This document shows positions 8,427-14,055 of a DNA stretch of 16,795 bases, one piece after another. A program made the position numbers and the translations under genes. The stretch's first letter is position 1, and each line of letters opens with the position of its first letter. The DNA is from Pseudomonadota bacterium. GTDB lineage: Bacteria > Pseudomonadota > Gammaproteobacteria > Xanthomonadales > Xanthomonadaceae. A model generated the notes under the pieces. It worked only from the letters and a program-made list of their open reading frames with translations, had not been told where the DNA came from and did no database searches. Where the stretch lies: positions 1 to 16,795 of the forward strand of contig JAEWOJ010000214.1 of assembly GCA_023399815.1 (NCBI GenBank), in the 5' to 3' direction.

Positions 8427-9077
8427 ATGTCCGAAGCCAAGCGCCTGGCCGCCGAAAAAGCCATCGAGTACGTCGAGAAGGGAATGATCATCGGGGTCGG
8501 CACCGGCTCCACCGTCGCCTACTTCATCGAGGCGCTGGCGCGCATCAAGGACCAGATCGAGGGCGCGGTCTCCAGCTCCGAGCAGAGCACCGCCCTGCTC
8601 AAGGGCCACGGCATCGAGGTGCTGGACCTGAACCACACCGGCGGCCTGTCGCTGTACGTCGATGGCGCCGACGAGTGCGACCCGCGCAGGAACCTGATCA
8701 AGGGCGGCGGCGCCGCGCTGACCCGCGAGAAGATCATCGCCGAGGCCAGCAAGACCTTCGTCTGCATCGTCGACCCGAGCAAGCAGGTGCCGGTGCTGGG
8801 CAGGTTCCCGCTGCCGGTGGAAGTGATCCCGATGGCGCGCAGCCTGGTGGCGCGCGAGATCCTGGCGCTGACCGGCGGCCAGCCGGTGTGGCGCGACGGC
8901 GTGGTCACCGACAACGGCAACGTGATCCTGGACATCCACAACCTCTCCATCACCGACCCGGTGAAGCTGGAGCAGCAGCTCAACCAGATCCCGGGCGTGG
9001 TCACCGTCGGCCTGTTCGCGCGCCGCCCGGCCGACGTGGTCATCGTCGGCGGGCAGCCGCCGCAGGTACTGCGGTAA
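8427..9077 (+). CDS. rpiA: ribose-5-phosphate isomerase A
   Basis: A 216-residue cytoplasmic enzyme (EC 5.3.1.6) interconverting ribose-5-phosphate and ribulose-5-phosphate in the pentose phosphate pathway. Motifs are in the expected order: VGTGSTV (24-30), the SSSEQST phosphate loop (49-55), YVDGADE (77-83), IKGGGAALTREK (91-102) with catalytic E101 and K92, and TDNGN...DI. Length is near E. coli RpiA (219). ATG 8427 follows the REP dimer by 32 bases; no strong Shine-Dalgarno is visible. It lies downstream of fau and the EVE gene on the same strand; rpiA is also near fau in E. coli, so the linkage is old. Confidence 0.96.
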   Translation: MSEAKRLAAEKAIEYVEKGMIIGVGTGSTVAYFIEALARIKDQIEGAVSSSEQSTALLKGHGIEVLDLNHTGGLSLYVDGADECDPRRNLIKGGGAALTREKIIAEASKTFVCIVDPSKQVPVLGRFPLPVEVIPMARSLVAREILALTGGQPVWRDGVVTDNGNVILDIHNLSITDPVKLEQQLNQIPGVVTVGLFARRPADVVIVGGQPPQVLR

Positions 9078-9101
9078 CGCAGCGCCGGCGATCCCGTCGC
9101 C

Positions 9102-9129
9102 AGCCACGGCGCGTCAGCCGGCCGTGGCT
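9102..9129. repeat. inverted repeat in the rpiA/metallopeptidase convergent gap
   Basis: AGCCACGGC (9102-9110) and GCCGTGGCT (9121-9129) are perfect arms around a ten-base loop that contains the metallopeptidase stop codon. There is no T-run on either side, so it may be a weak bidirectional transcription end signal or chance. Confidence 0.5.
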
Positions 9130-10085
9130 TCCAGCCAGGCCTGCCACGTCCGTTCCAGCGCCGGCAGGGTGTCGGGCAACCCGAACGAGGGGCCGCTGTC
9201 GGCCAGCCAGTCGTCGAAGCTGCCGCCGGCCGCGATGCGCTCGCTGATGCTGCCCAGCACGCCGGGGCGGGTGGCGGCGGTGGCCGCGACCAGGAAATCC
9301 GCCCAGCCCTGGACCTGGGCGTAGTAGCGCGCACCGATTGCCGGGTCGCCGGCCTCGGCCGGGCTGCGGTAGACCAGGCTGACGCCCTTGGCCGCGGGTG
9401 CGGCCTGCCCGTCGGGACGGGCCGGGTTGGGCATGGACAGGAAGCGGGCCAGCCCGGGCAGCGGCTGGGCCGGATCGGCCAGCATGCCGCGCAGCAGGCG
9501 GCGGCGCTGGGCGACCAGTTCGTCGGCTTCCTGCACCATCGCCGCCGCTTCGTTGAGCCAGTCCGGGCTGCGCGCGTGGCCATGCCCGGCCGTCCTGCCC
9601 AGGTCCGGCCAGTAGGCGAGATTGAAGACCACGTGGCCCAGCTCGTGGCGGGTCAGGTTGCGCCAGATCGCCTGGGCGATCATCGGGTTGGCGGCAAGCA
9701 GGCGGCTGCCGGGATCGTCGGCCGCCATCGCCGACTGGCGCGCGGCCTGGAAGGCCTGCTGGCCGGGCCAGTCGACCACCTGCACGGCGCCCGCGGCGAT
9801 CAGCCGCGCACGGTCGTCGGCGCCGAGGCTGTCCGGCGCGTCCAGCAGCACGGCGAGCTTGGCCGCGGGCCGGCCGAAATGGCGTTCGAAGGACTGGGCG
9901 CTGGCGGCCAGGTCATCGGCCAGCAGCCGCACCTGGGCGGCATCGCGGCCATGGACCCAGCCATGCCCGCCGGCCACGCAGTGCGCCAAGCCGGGCAGCG
10001 GCGGGCAGTCGGTGCCGGCCCGGGCAGCGCCCGCCAGCAGCAGGACCGGCATCAGGAGGGGGAACAGGGAAAGCGGTCTGGACAT
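9114..10085 (-). CDS. secreted putative zinc metallopeptidase (HELGH)
   Basis: A 323-residue protein with an N-terminal signal peptide (MSRPLSLFPLLMPVLLLAGAARA, predicted cleavage before GTD). It contains the zinc-peptidase signature RHELGHVVF (HExxH at 147-151) and, 29 residues later, WLNEAAAM with E180 as a plausible third ligand, the gluzincin arrangement. C28 and C36 could form a disulfide. The rest does not match a family I can name with confidence; the shape resembles peptidase MA-like domain proteins. Likely periplasmic or extracellular. Start: ATG 10085 is preferred (GATGAG lies eight bases upstream); a GTG at 10091 in frame is possible. It is convergent with rpiA and 101 bases downstream of the XRE-like gene on the same strand. 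Confidence 0.75.
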   Translation of the reverse strand: MSRPLSLFPLLMPVLLLAGAARAGTDCPPLPGLAHCVAGGHGWVHGRDAAQVRLLADDLAASAQSFERHFGRPAAKLAVLLDAPDSLGADDRARLIAAGAVQVVDWPGQQAFQAARQSAMAADDPGSRLLAANPMIAQAIWRNLTRHELGHVVFNLAYWPDLGRTAGHGHARSPDWLNEAAAMVQEADELVAQRRRLLRGMLADPAQPLPGLARFLSMPNPARPDGQAAPAAKGVSLVYRSPAEAGDPAIGARYYAQVQGWADFLVAATAATRPGVLGSISERIAAGGSFDDWLADSGPSFGLPDTLPALERTWQAWLEATAG

Positions 10086-10186
10086 GCGCACATCTCATCA
10101 GGCAAGGGACCTCGCCTTGACGGACCACGCCGGCGGATGTGTCGGGGGCCGGCCATCGTTCGCGTAAGGAGACCCCCCGGCGACGC

Positions 10187-10585
10187 CTAGCGCTGCGGCT
10201 TCCTGTCCGTCGTCTGCGCCAACGCCTTCACCAGTTCGGCGACCAGTTCGCGCTGCTTCACCGGCAGGGTGAGGAAGGTATCGATCACCGCGCGCTCGCG
10301 CGGCCCGATCACGTTCCATTCCAGGTGCGGCTCGGCCAGCCGCCGGGTGGCGCCGAAGCGCAGGCTTTGCGGCTCGACGCCGAACAGCTCGGCCAGCACC
10401 TGCAGCTTGTCCTGCTCGGGGATCGAGCGGCCGCCCAGCCAGCGCGACGCGCTCTGGAAACTCACAGAACGCCCCGTGTAGCGCGCGTTGAACAGGCGGA
10501 ACAGGACCGCCGGACGCGGCTCGTAGCCGGCCGCGCTCATTGCCTGCATCAAGCGCCGGGAAAATTCGAAGCGTTCGTCGCTCAT
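10187..10585 (-). CDS. XRE-like helix-turn-helix transcriptional regulator
   Basis: A 132-residue putative DNA-binding protein. Residues 36-78 (YTGRSVSFQSASRWLGGRS and IPEQDKLQVLAELFGVEPQSLRFG) read as a lambda-repressor-like HTH: a Q-SASRWL recognition helix, then the typical P-x-x-x-K-LQ-LAELF-V segment. The C-terminal half is helical (PRERAVIDTFLTLPVKQRELVAELVKAL). The start is the ATG at 10585; the frame extends back to a GTG at 10627, but the added residues look non-coding. No clear Shine-Dalgarno is seen. It is divergent from the gene at 10720, and the 134-base gap carries direct repeats that could be its operator. Targets are unknown. Confidence 0.78.
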   Translation of the reverse strand: MSDERFEFSRRLMQAMSAAGYEPRPAVLFRLFNARYTGRSVSFQSASRWLGGRSIPEQDKLQVLAELFGVEPQSLRFGATRRLAEPHLEWNVIGPRERAVIDTFLTLPVKQRELVAELVKALAQTTDRKPQR

Positions 10586-10625
10586 GGCCGGGAACGTTAC
10601 GGACCGTGCCAGCGGCGGAATCACC

Positions 10626-10661
10626 AATCACTTTCATTTTTGTGAACTAATTGCTTTCATT
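10626..10661. promoter_or_regulatory. candidate operator: two 13-base direct repeats
   Basis: AATCACTTTCATT (10626-10638) and AATTGCTTTCATT (10649-10661) match at 11 of 13 positions and are 23 bases apart. They lie in an AT-rich island in otherwise GC-rich DNA, between the divergent XRE-like gene and the unknown gene at 10720. Their position suggests regulator binding and promoter elements for both directions (inference). Confidence 0.5.
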
Positions 10662-10705
10662 GGCACATGGAATCCCGCGGTGCGTGCCCCGGCACCCCGC
10701 CCGCC

Positions 10706-10712
10706 AAGGAGG
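10706..10712 (+). promoter_or_regulatory. perfect Shine-Dalgarno for the gene at 10720
   Basis: AAGGAGG lies seven bases before ATG 10720. It is much stronger than the ribosome binding sites of neighbouring genes and decides the start over the earlier in-frame codon near 10651. Confidence 0.85.
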
Positions 10713-10719
10713 AGCAGTC

Positions 10720-11223
10720 ATGGAGTGCATTGCCACCGTCGGCACGGCATCGACGGATTTCGTTCGCAGCTACATGGGCGTGAACTACCGCCGCCACTAC
10801 GCCGCACTGCTGCGGCAGCACCCGGCGCCGCCGGAAGCGATCGCCGAGTTGTGCCTGTTCCGCTTCTGGCTGGCCTGCCGCGCGCACCGGCATGCCCGCG
10901 ACGCGCAGGCGACCGACGCACCGCCGCTGCACCTGCCACCGGCCTGGCCGCTGCCGCGCCATGCCGCCGGCTTCGACATCGAATACACGCTGGGCGCCTG
11001 GTTCGACCATCTGCTGCAAAGCCGCTTCGACCTCTACGACCGCTTCTTCCGGCTCGGCCGCAGCGACGACGACCCGCTCGGCCTGGGCGCCGCCGCGCTG
11101 GCGCTTTCCTGCCAGCTGTTCGTGCAGCCGGCGCCGGCGATGCGGGTAGGCCTGCGGGCCGAGGCGCACGCGCTGTTCGCCATGCTGGTGGGCAGCGGCG
11201 CGCCGGCACGCGAGGACGCTTGA
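10720..11223 (+). CDS. hypothetical protein of unknown family
   Basis: A 167-residue protein that I do not recognise. It has no signal peptide and no hydrophobic membrane segment. It reads as mostly helical and soluble, with aromatic and Arg/His-rich segments (SYMGVNYRRHYAALLRQHP, CLFRFWLACRAHRHARDAQ), a Pro-rich linker (PPLHLPPAWPLPRH, about 66-79) and a C-terminal helical part ending LRAEAHALFAMLVGSG. Coding status is supported by the perfect AAGGAGG at the right distance, GC-rich third positions and an uninterrupted frame. It is divergent from the XRE-like regulator, so it may be that regulator's target. A stem GTGAAGG/CCTTCAC (11241-11266) follows it without a T-run. Confidence 0.7.
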   Translation: MECIATVGTASTDFVRSYMGVNYRRHYAALLRQHPAPPEAIAELCLFRFWLACRAHRHARDAQATDAPPLHLPPAWPLPRHAAGFDIEYTLGAWFDHLLQSRFDLYDRFFRLGRSDDDPLGLGAAALALSCQLFVQPAPAMRVGLRAEAHALFAMLVGSGAPAREDA

Positions 11224-11281
11224 CGCCGCGCCGCGCATCCGTGAAGGTGCGCAGCGCCTCCTTCACCCGTGGAAACCCGCC

Positions 11282-11731
11282 ATGTCCCTGCTGCGCCGCG
11301 TCGCCTGCCTGTCCCTGTTGCTGCTGTCGGGAGGATGCGCCAGCGCCGGCGGGCACTGGGTGGAACTGGCCGGCGCCCGCTACCAGGTGGAACTGGCCCA
11401 GGACGACGCCAGCCGCGCGCGCGGGCTGATGTTCCGCGACCGCATGGATGCCGACCGCGGCATGCTGTTCATCCACGAGCGCCTGGAACCGCAGGCGTAC
11501 TGGATGAAGAACACCCGCATCCCGCTGGACATCCTCTACTTCGACGATGCGCGCCGGCTGGTCAGCCAGCAGCGCGACGTGCCGCCGTGCTCGGCCGGCG
11601 ACGCCTGCCCGCCCTACCCCAGCTTCAAGCCGGCGCGCTACGTGCTGGAACTCAACGCCGGCCAGGCCGCCAAGCTGAAGCTGGAAGACGGCACCGAACT
11701 GGTGTTCGGCCCCGGCATCGACGCCAGGTAG
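11282..11731 (+). CDS. DUF192 family lipoprotein
   Basis: A 149-residue exported protein. The N-terminus has two Arg, a hydrophobic core (ACLSLLLLS) and a lipobox-like SGGC with Cys19, so it is a probable lipoprotein, although -3 is Ser rather than the usual Leu. The mature part is a DUF192 domain: YQVELAQDDASRARGLMFRDRM, GMLFIHERLEPQAYWMKNTRIPLDILYFD, and YVLELNAGQAAKLKLEDG. The function of DUF192 is unknown. C101 and C108 in PPCSAGDACPPYPSF could form a disulfide in the periplasm. The TAG stop (11729-11731) is part of the GTAG head of the REP-like palindrome that follows. Confidence 0.9.
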   Translation: MSLLRRVACLSLLLLSGGCASAGGHWVELAGARYQVELAQDDASRARGLMFRDRMDADRGMLFIHERLEPQAYWMKNTRIPLDILYFDDARRLVSQQRDVPPCSAGDACPPYPSFKPARYVLELNAGQAAKLKLEDGTELVFGPGIDAR

Positions 11732-11800
11732 TGCCTGGCCGCTGGCCGGCAACCTCGCATTCCAGCATTCATGCAGATGCCGGCCAGCGGCCGGCACTAC
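11728..11800. repeat. GTAG...CTAC palindromic REP dimer (SMAG-like)
   Basis: The element begins GTAGTGCCTGGCCGCTGGCC and ends with the near-complement GGCCAGCGGCCGGCACTAC, around a spacer of about 27 bases. The arms differ by one extra base. Head, length and GGCCGCTGGCC core resemble the GTAG-headed SMAG repeats described in Stenotrophomonas maltophilia (recalled, not searched). Confidence 0.85.
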
Positions 11801-11837
11801 CCTTGAACCGGCCGCGCTTTGCGGCCAGTCTTGGGGC

Positions 11838-12686
11838 ATGTCCGACACACGCCTCACCCTGCCGCGCTGGGACGCGTTGGCCGACCTGGCCGACGACGCC
11901 TTGCCCTTGCTGCCCACCGCGCTGCTGATCGCGCGCGACGAATACCCGGAACTGGACCCGGCGCGCTACGACCGCCTGCTGCAGGCCCATGCCGACCACC
12001 TGCGGGTGGAAGTGGACGCCATCGCCGAGTGGCCGCTGAAGGTGGCCGCCATCAACCATCACCTGTTCAACGAACTGGGCTACAGCGGCAACCACGACGC
12101 CTATTACGACCCGCGCAACAGCTATCTCAACGAGGTGGTCACGCGCCGGCTCGGCAACCCGATCTCGCTGGCGCTGGTGCAGATGGAGGTCTCGCGCCGG
12201 CTCGGCCTGCCGCTGGAAGGCATTTCCTTCCCCGGCCATTTCCTGGTGCGGCTGCCGGTGGAGGAAGGCGTGCTGGTCATGGACCCGTTCAACGGCGGCC
12301 GCCCGCTGGGCGTGGACGAACTGCGCGAGCGCGCGCGCAGCAACCTCGGCGGCGAAACGCCCGACGACCAGGTGCTGGCGCAGATACTCGACCCGGCGCC
12401 GGCGCGAGCGATCCTGATGCGCATGCTGCGCAACCTCTATGGCGTCTACGCCGAGCGCGAGGAATGGGACCGCGCCGCACGCAGCGCCGACCGCATCCTC
12501 AAGCTCGCGCCCGAGCAGAGCGACGCGCTGCGCGATCGCGGCCTGGCCTATCTGCGGCTGGAACACCTGGCCGGCGCGCGCGCCGACCTGTCGCAGTACC
12601 TGCGGCAGGAGCCGCATGCCGTCGACGCGGCGCAGGTGCGCGAACGCCTGGTCGACATCGGCGGCGAGCGCCCGCAGCTGCATTGA
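11838..12686 (+). CDS. SirB1 family transglutaminase-like / TPR protein
   Basis: A 282-residue cytoplasmic protein. The N-terminal part is the SirB1 type of transglutaminase-like domain: NHHLFNELGYSGNHDAYYDPRNSYLNEVVTRR, then GNPISLALVQ (106-115), where Ser replaces a catalytic Cys, FPGHFLVR with H134, and MDPFNGG (148-154). Residues about 195-265 form tetratricopeptide-like helices (LRNLYGVYAEREEWDRAARSADRILKLAPEQSDALRDRGLAYLRLEHLAGARADLSQYL). The Ser at the nucleophile position suggests no transglutaminase activity, as for the family generally. Its role is not established. There is no strong Shine-Dalgarno before ATG 11838; TTGAAC at 11803-11808 and CAGTCT at 11826-11831 would allow an almost leaderless transcript. 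Confidence 0.9.
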   Translation: MSDTRLTLPRWDALADLADDALPLLPTALLIARDEYPELDPARYDRLLQAHADHLRVEVDAIAEWPLKVAAINHHLFNELGYSGNHDAYYDPRNSYLNEVVTRRLGNPISLALVQMEVSRRLGLPLEGISFPGHFLVRLPVEEGVLVMDPFNGGRPLGVDELRERARSNLGGETPDDQVLAQILDPAPARAILMRMLRNLYGVYAEREEWDRAARSADRILKLAPEQSDALRDRGLAYLRLEHLAGARADLSQYLRQEPHAVDAAQVRERLVDIGGERPQLH

Positions 12687-12735
12687 AAGCCGCCGCGGGA
12701 ACAACGAACGACGCAGAGAGCGACGGTGGAGGCGG

Positions 12736-12807
12736 TTGCAGGAGCGACGCGAGTCGCGACCAAGGTTTGCCGGGAAAGCTCCATCGCGACTCGCGTCGCT
12801 CCTGCAA
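12736..12807. repeat. REP inverted dimer (loop GCGA)
   Basis: Perfect 24-base inverted arms lie at 12736-12759 and 12784-12807, separated by 24 bases. The monomer is the same family as at 8328 (GGAGCGAC...GTCGCGA), but the head is GCAG and the monomer loop is GCGA in both arms. It sits between the converging ends of the SirB1-like gene and rubredoxin. Confidence 0.92.
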
Positions 12808-12821
12808 CGGCGTGCCGGACC

Positions 12822-13013
12822 TCAGTCCACTTCCACCATCTCGAAGTCTTCCTTGGTCGCGCCGCAATCCGGGCAGGTCCAGGTATCCGGCACGTCTTCC
12901 CAGCGCGTGCCCGCGGCGATGCCTTCTTCGGGCAGGCCGTCGGCCTCGCGGTAGATGAAGCCGCAGACGACGCACATCCAGGTGCGGAAGGTGGAGGTCG
13001 AAGCGTCGGACAT
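12822..13013 (-). CDS. rubredoxin
   Basis: A 63-residue small iron-sulfur electron carrier. The single Fe is bound by four Cys in two CxxCG knuckles: C14 and C17 (MCVVCGFIY) and C47 and C50 (TCPDCGATKEDF). Family landmarks LPEEGIAAGTRWEDVPDTW lie between them. The start ATG at 13013 gives the usual short N-terminal extension; the open frame continues far upstream only as an antisense shadow of thiE. It is divergent from thiE with 69 bases between, so the promoters overlap in a short shared region; GATTAT lies just upstream of its start at 13023-13018. Electron-transfer partners cannot be deduced here. Confidence 0.96.
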   Translation of the reverse strand: MSDASTSTFRTWMCVVCGFIYREADGLPEEGIAAGTRWEDVPDTWTCPDCGATKEDFEMVEVD

Positions 13014-13082
13014 CGGATAATCACGGCAACACAGGGCGGGCGCAGATTGTCCCACTCCCGCCACCGTACAGGTAGCCATCCC

Positions 13083-13709
13083 ATGTCTCCATCCGCCAAC
13101 GCCGCCCGCGGCGTCTATCTGATCACCCCCGGCGAGGCCGACACCGCGCGCCTGCTCGAGCACGTGCGCCCGCTGCTCGCCGCCGGCGCCACCTGGCTGC
13201 AGTACCGCAACAAGGCGGTCGATGCCGCCGCCCGGCGCGAGCAGGCGCAGGCGTTGCAGGCCCTGTGCGCCGCTGCTGGCGTGCCGCTGATCGTCAACGA
13301 CGATGCGGCGCTGGCGGCCGAAATCGGCGCGGCCGGCGTGCACCTGGGCGAGGACGACGGCGACATCGCCGCGGCGCGCGCCCTGCTCGGGCCCGAGGCC
13401 ATCATCGGCGCGTCCTGCTACGACCAGCTGGAACTGGCGCAGCGTGCGGTGGCCGCCGGCGCCAGCTACGTCGCCTTCGGCGCGTTCTTCCCCAGCCGCA
13501 GCAAGGCCACCACGCGCCGCGCGCACCCCCGGTTGCTGCGCGATGCCGCCGCACTGGGCGTGCCGCGCGTCGCCATCGGCGGGCTGACCCCAGACAACGG
13601 CGCGCCGCTGGTGGAAGCCGGCGCCGACCTGCTCGCGGTCATCAGCGGCGTGTTCGCCGCCGACGACCCGGTGGCTGCGCTGCGCGCCTGTCAGGCCTGT
13701 TTCGCGTAG
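13083..13709 (+). CDS. thiE: thiamine-phosphate synthase
   Basis: A 208-residue TIM-barrel enzyme (EC 2.5.1.3) that joins hydroxymethylpyrimidine diphosphate with the thiazole phosphate carboxylate to make thiamine phosphate. Motifs are in order: LQYRNK (39-44), IVNDDAALA (70-78), GVHLGEDDGD (85-94), IIGASCY (107-113), YVAFGAFFPSRSKAT (129-143, K141 near the pyrophosphate), VAIGGLTPDN (163-172) and LLAVISGVF (183-191). No riboswitch is visible in the 69-base gap upstream. The last 80 bases are repeated as a non-coding copy 189 bases downstream. The stop TAG falls in a GTAG...CTAC remnant (13706-13720). In related genomes thiE often sits next to hemL; here a dipeptidase gene separates them. 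Confidence 0.95.
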   Translation: MSPSANAARGVYLITPGEADTARLLEHVRPLLAAGATWLQYRNKAVDAAARREQAQALQALCAAAGVPLIVNDDAALAAEIGAAGVHLGEDDGDIAAARALLGPEAIIGASCYDQLELAQRAVAAGASYVAFGAFFPSRSKATTRRAHPRLLRDAAALGVPRVAIGGLTPDNGAPLVEAGADLLAVISGVFAADDPVAALRACQACFA

Positions 13710-13758
13710 CCCCGATCTACTTCTGATTGCAGAAAATCGCGGGGCTTCGCCCCATGCC

Positions 13759-13795
13759 CTCACCCCAACCCCTCTCCCGCAGGGAGAGGGGCTCA
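13759..13795. repeat. CCCTCACC-type dispersed palindromic repeat, copy 2
   Basis: CCCTCACCCCAACCCC is followed by CTCTCCC-GCA-GGGAGAG. It is preceded by GGGGCTTCGCCCC, a small hairpin. Confidence 0.85.
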
Positions 13796-13818
13796 AGCCG
13801 CCTGCTCCAGCGATGTGC

Positions 13819-13898
13819 TGCTCGCGGTCACCGGCGGCGTGCTCGCCGCCGACGACCCGGTGGCCGCGCTGCGCGCCTGTCAGGCCTGTTTCGCGTAG
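13819..13898 (+). pseudogene. thiE 3'-end fragment (duplicate)
   Basis: 80 bases match the last 80 bases of thiE (13630-13709) at 76 positions, including the TAG. The copy lies 189 bases downstream, in the same frame class. It would encode LLAVTGGVLAADDPVAALRAC and onward, but it has no start and no barrel, so it is a non-functional remnant of duplication. Confidence 0.92.
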
Positions 13899-13963
13899 GT
13901 CGGGGCTACGGCCCCGATGTGCGGAACCGGCGCGGTAGGTCGGGGGCATAGCTCCGACCTACC
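13895..13963. repeat. GTAGGTCGG-type palindromic repeats
   Basis: GTAG at 13895 begins a stem TCGGGGC-TACG-GCCCCGA (13900-13917). A second element, GGTAGGTCGG (from about 13934) pairing with CCGACCTACC (to about 13963), follows closely. They belong to a GTAG-headed family with a different stem from the GGAGCGAC type. Confidence 0.85.
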
Positions 13964-13998
13964 CCTGAAAGCAGGATATTGCAGGGCTTCGCCTCATG

Positions 13999-14036
13999 CC
14001 CTCACCCCAACCCCTTTCCCATGGGGAGAGGGGCTC
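13999..14036. repeat. CCCTCACC-type dispersed palindromic repeat, copy 3
   Basis: CCCTCACCCCAACCCC is followed by TTTCCC-ATG-GGGAGAGGGGC; the inverted pair has diverged relative to copy 2. It is part of the tandemly duplicated unit. Confidence 0.85.
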
Positions 14037-14055
14037 AAACCAGCAAAGGTGCCGC

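Larger units (their letters stand above)
13710..14055. other. 346-base thiE/dipeptidase intergenic region built from a tandem duplication
   Basis: This gap consists of two homologous units. Unit 1 runs from inside the thiE end through a short GTAG...CTAC remnant, an ATTGCAG-GGCTTCGCC segment, a CCCTCACC repeat and a 16-base segment resembling the dipeptidase 3' end (13797-13812). Unit 2 repeats the order: thiE-tail copy (13819-13898), GTAG repeats, ATTGCAG-GGCTTCGCC, CCCTCACC repeat, then the real dipeptidase 3' end (14051-14066). Unit 2 is about 65 bases longer, almost all in the GTAG portion. No gene is present. Confidence 0.85.

Noticed and set aside
10098..10637. Alternative minus-strand frame overlapping the XRE-like gene
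   Set aside because: Its translation is Arg/Ala/Gly-rich and out of frame with the HTH protein, so it is a shadow.
13033..13082. TPP riboswitch upstream of thiE
   Set aside because: The divergent gap is only 69 bases, too short for a full TPP riboswitch, and no conserved thi-box core is visible.
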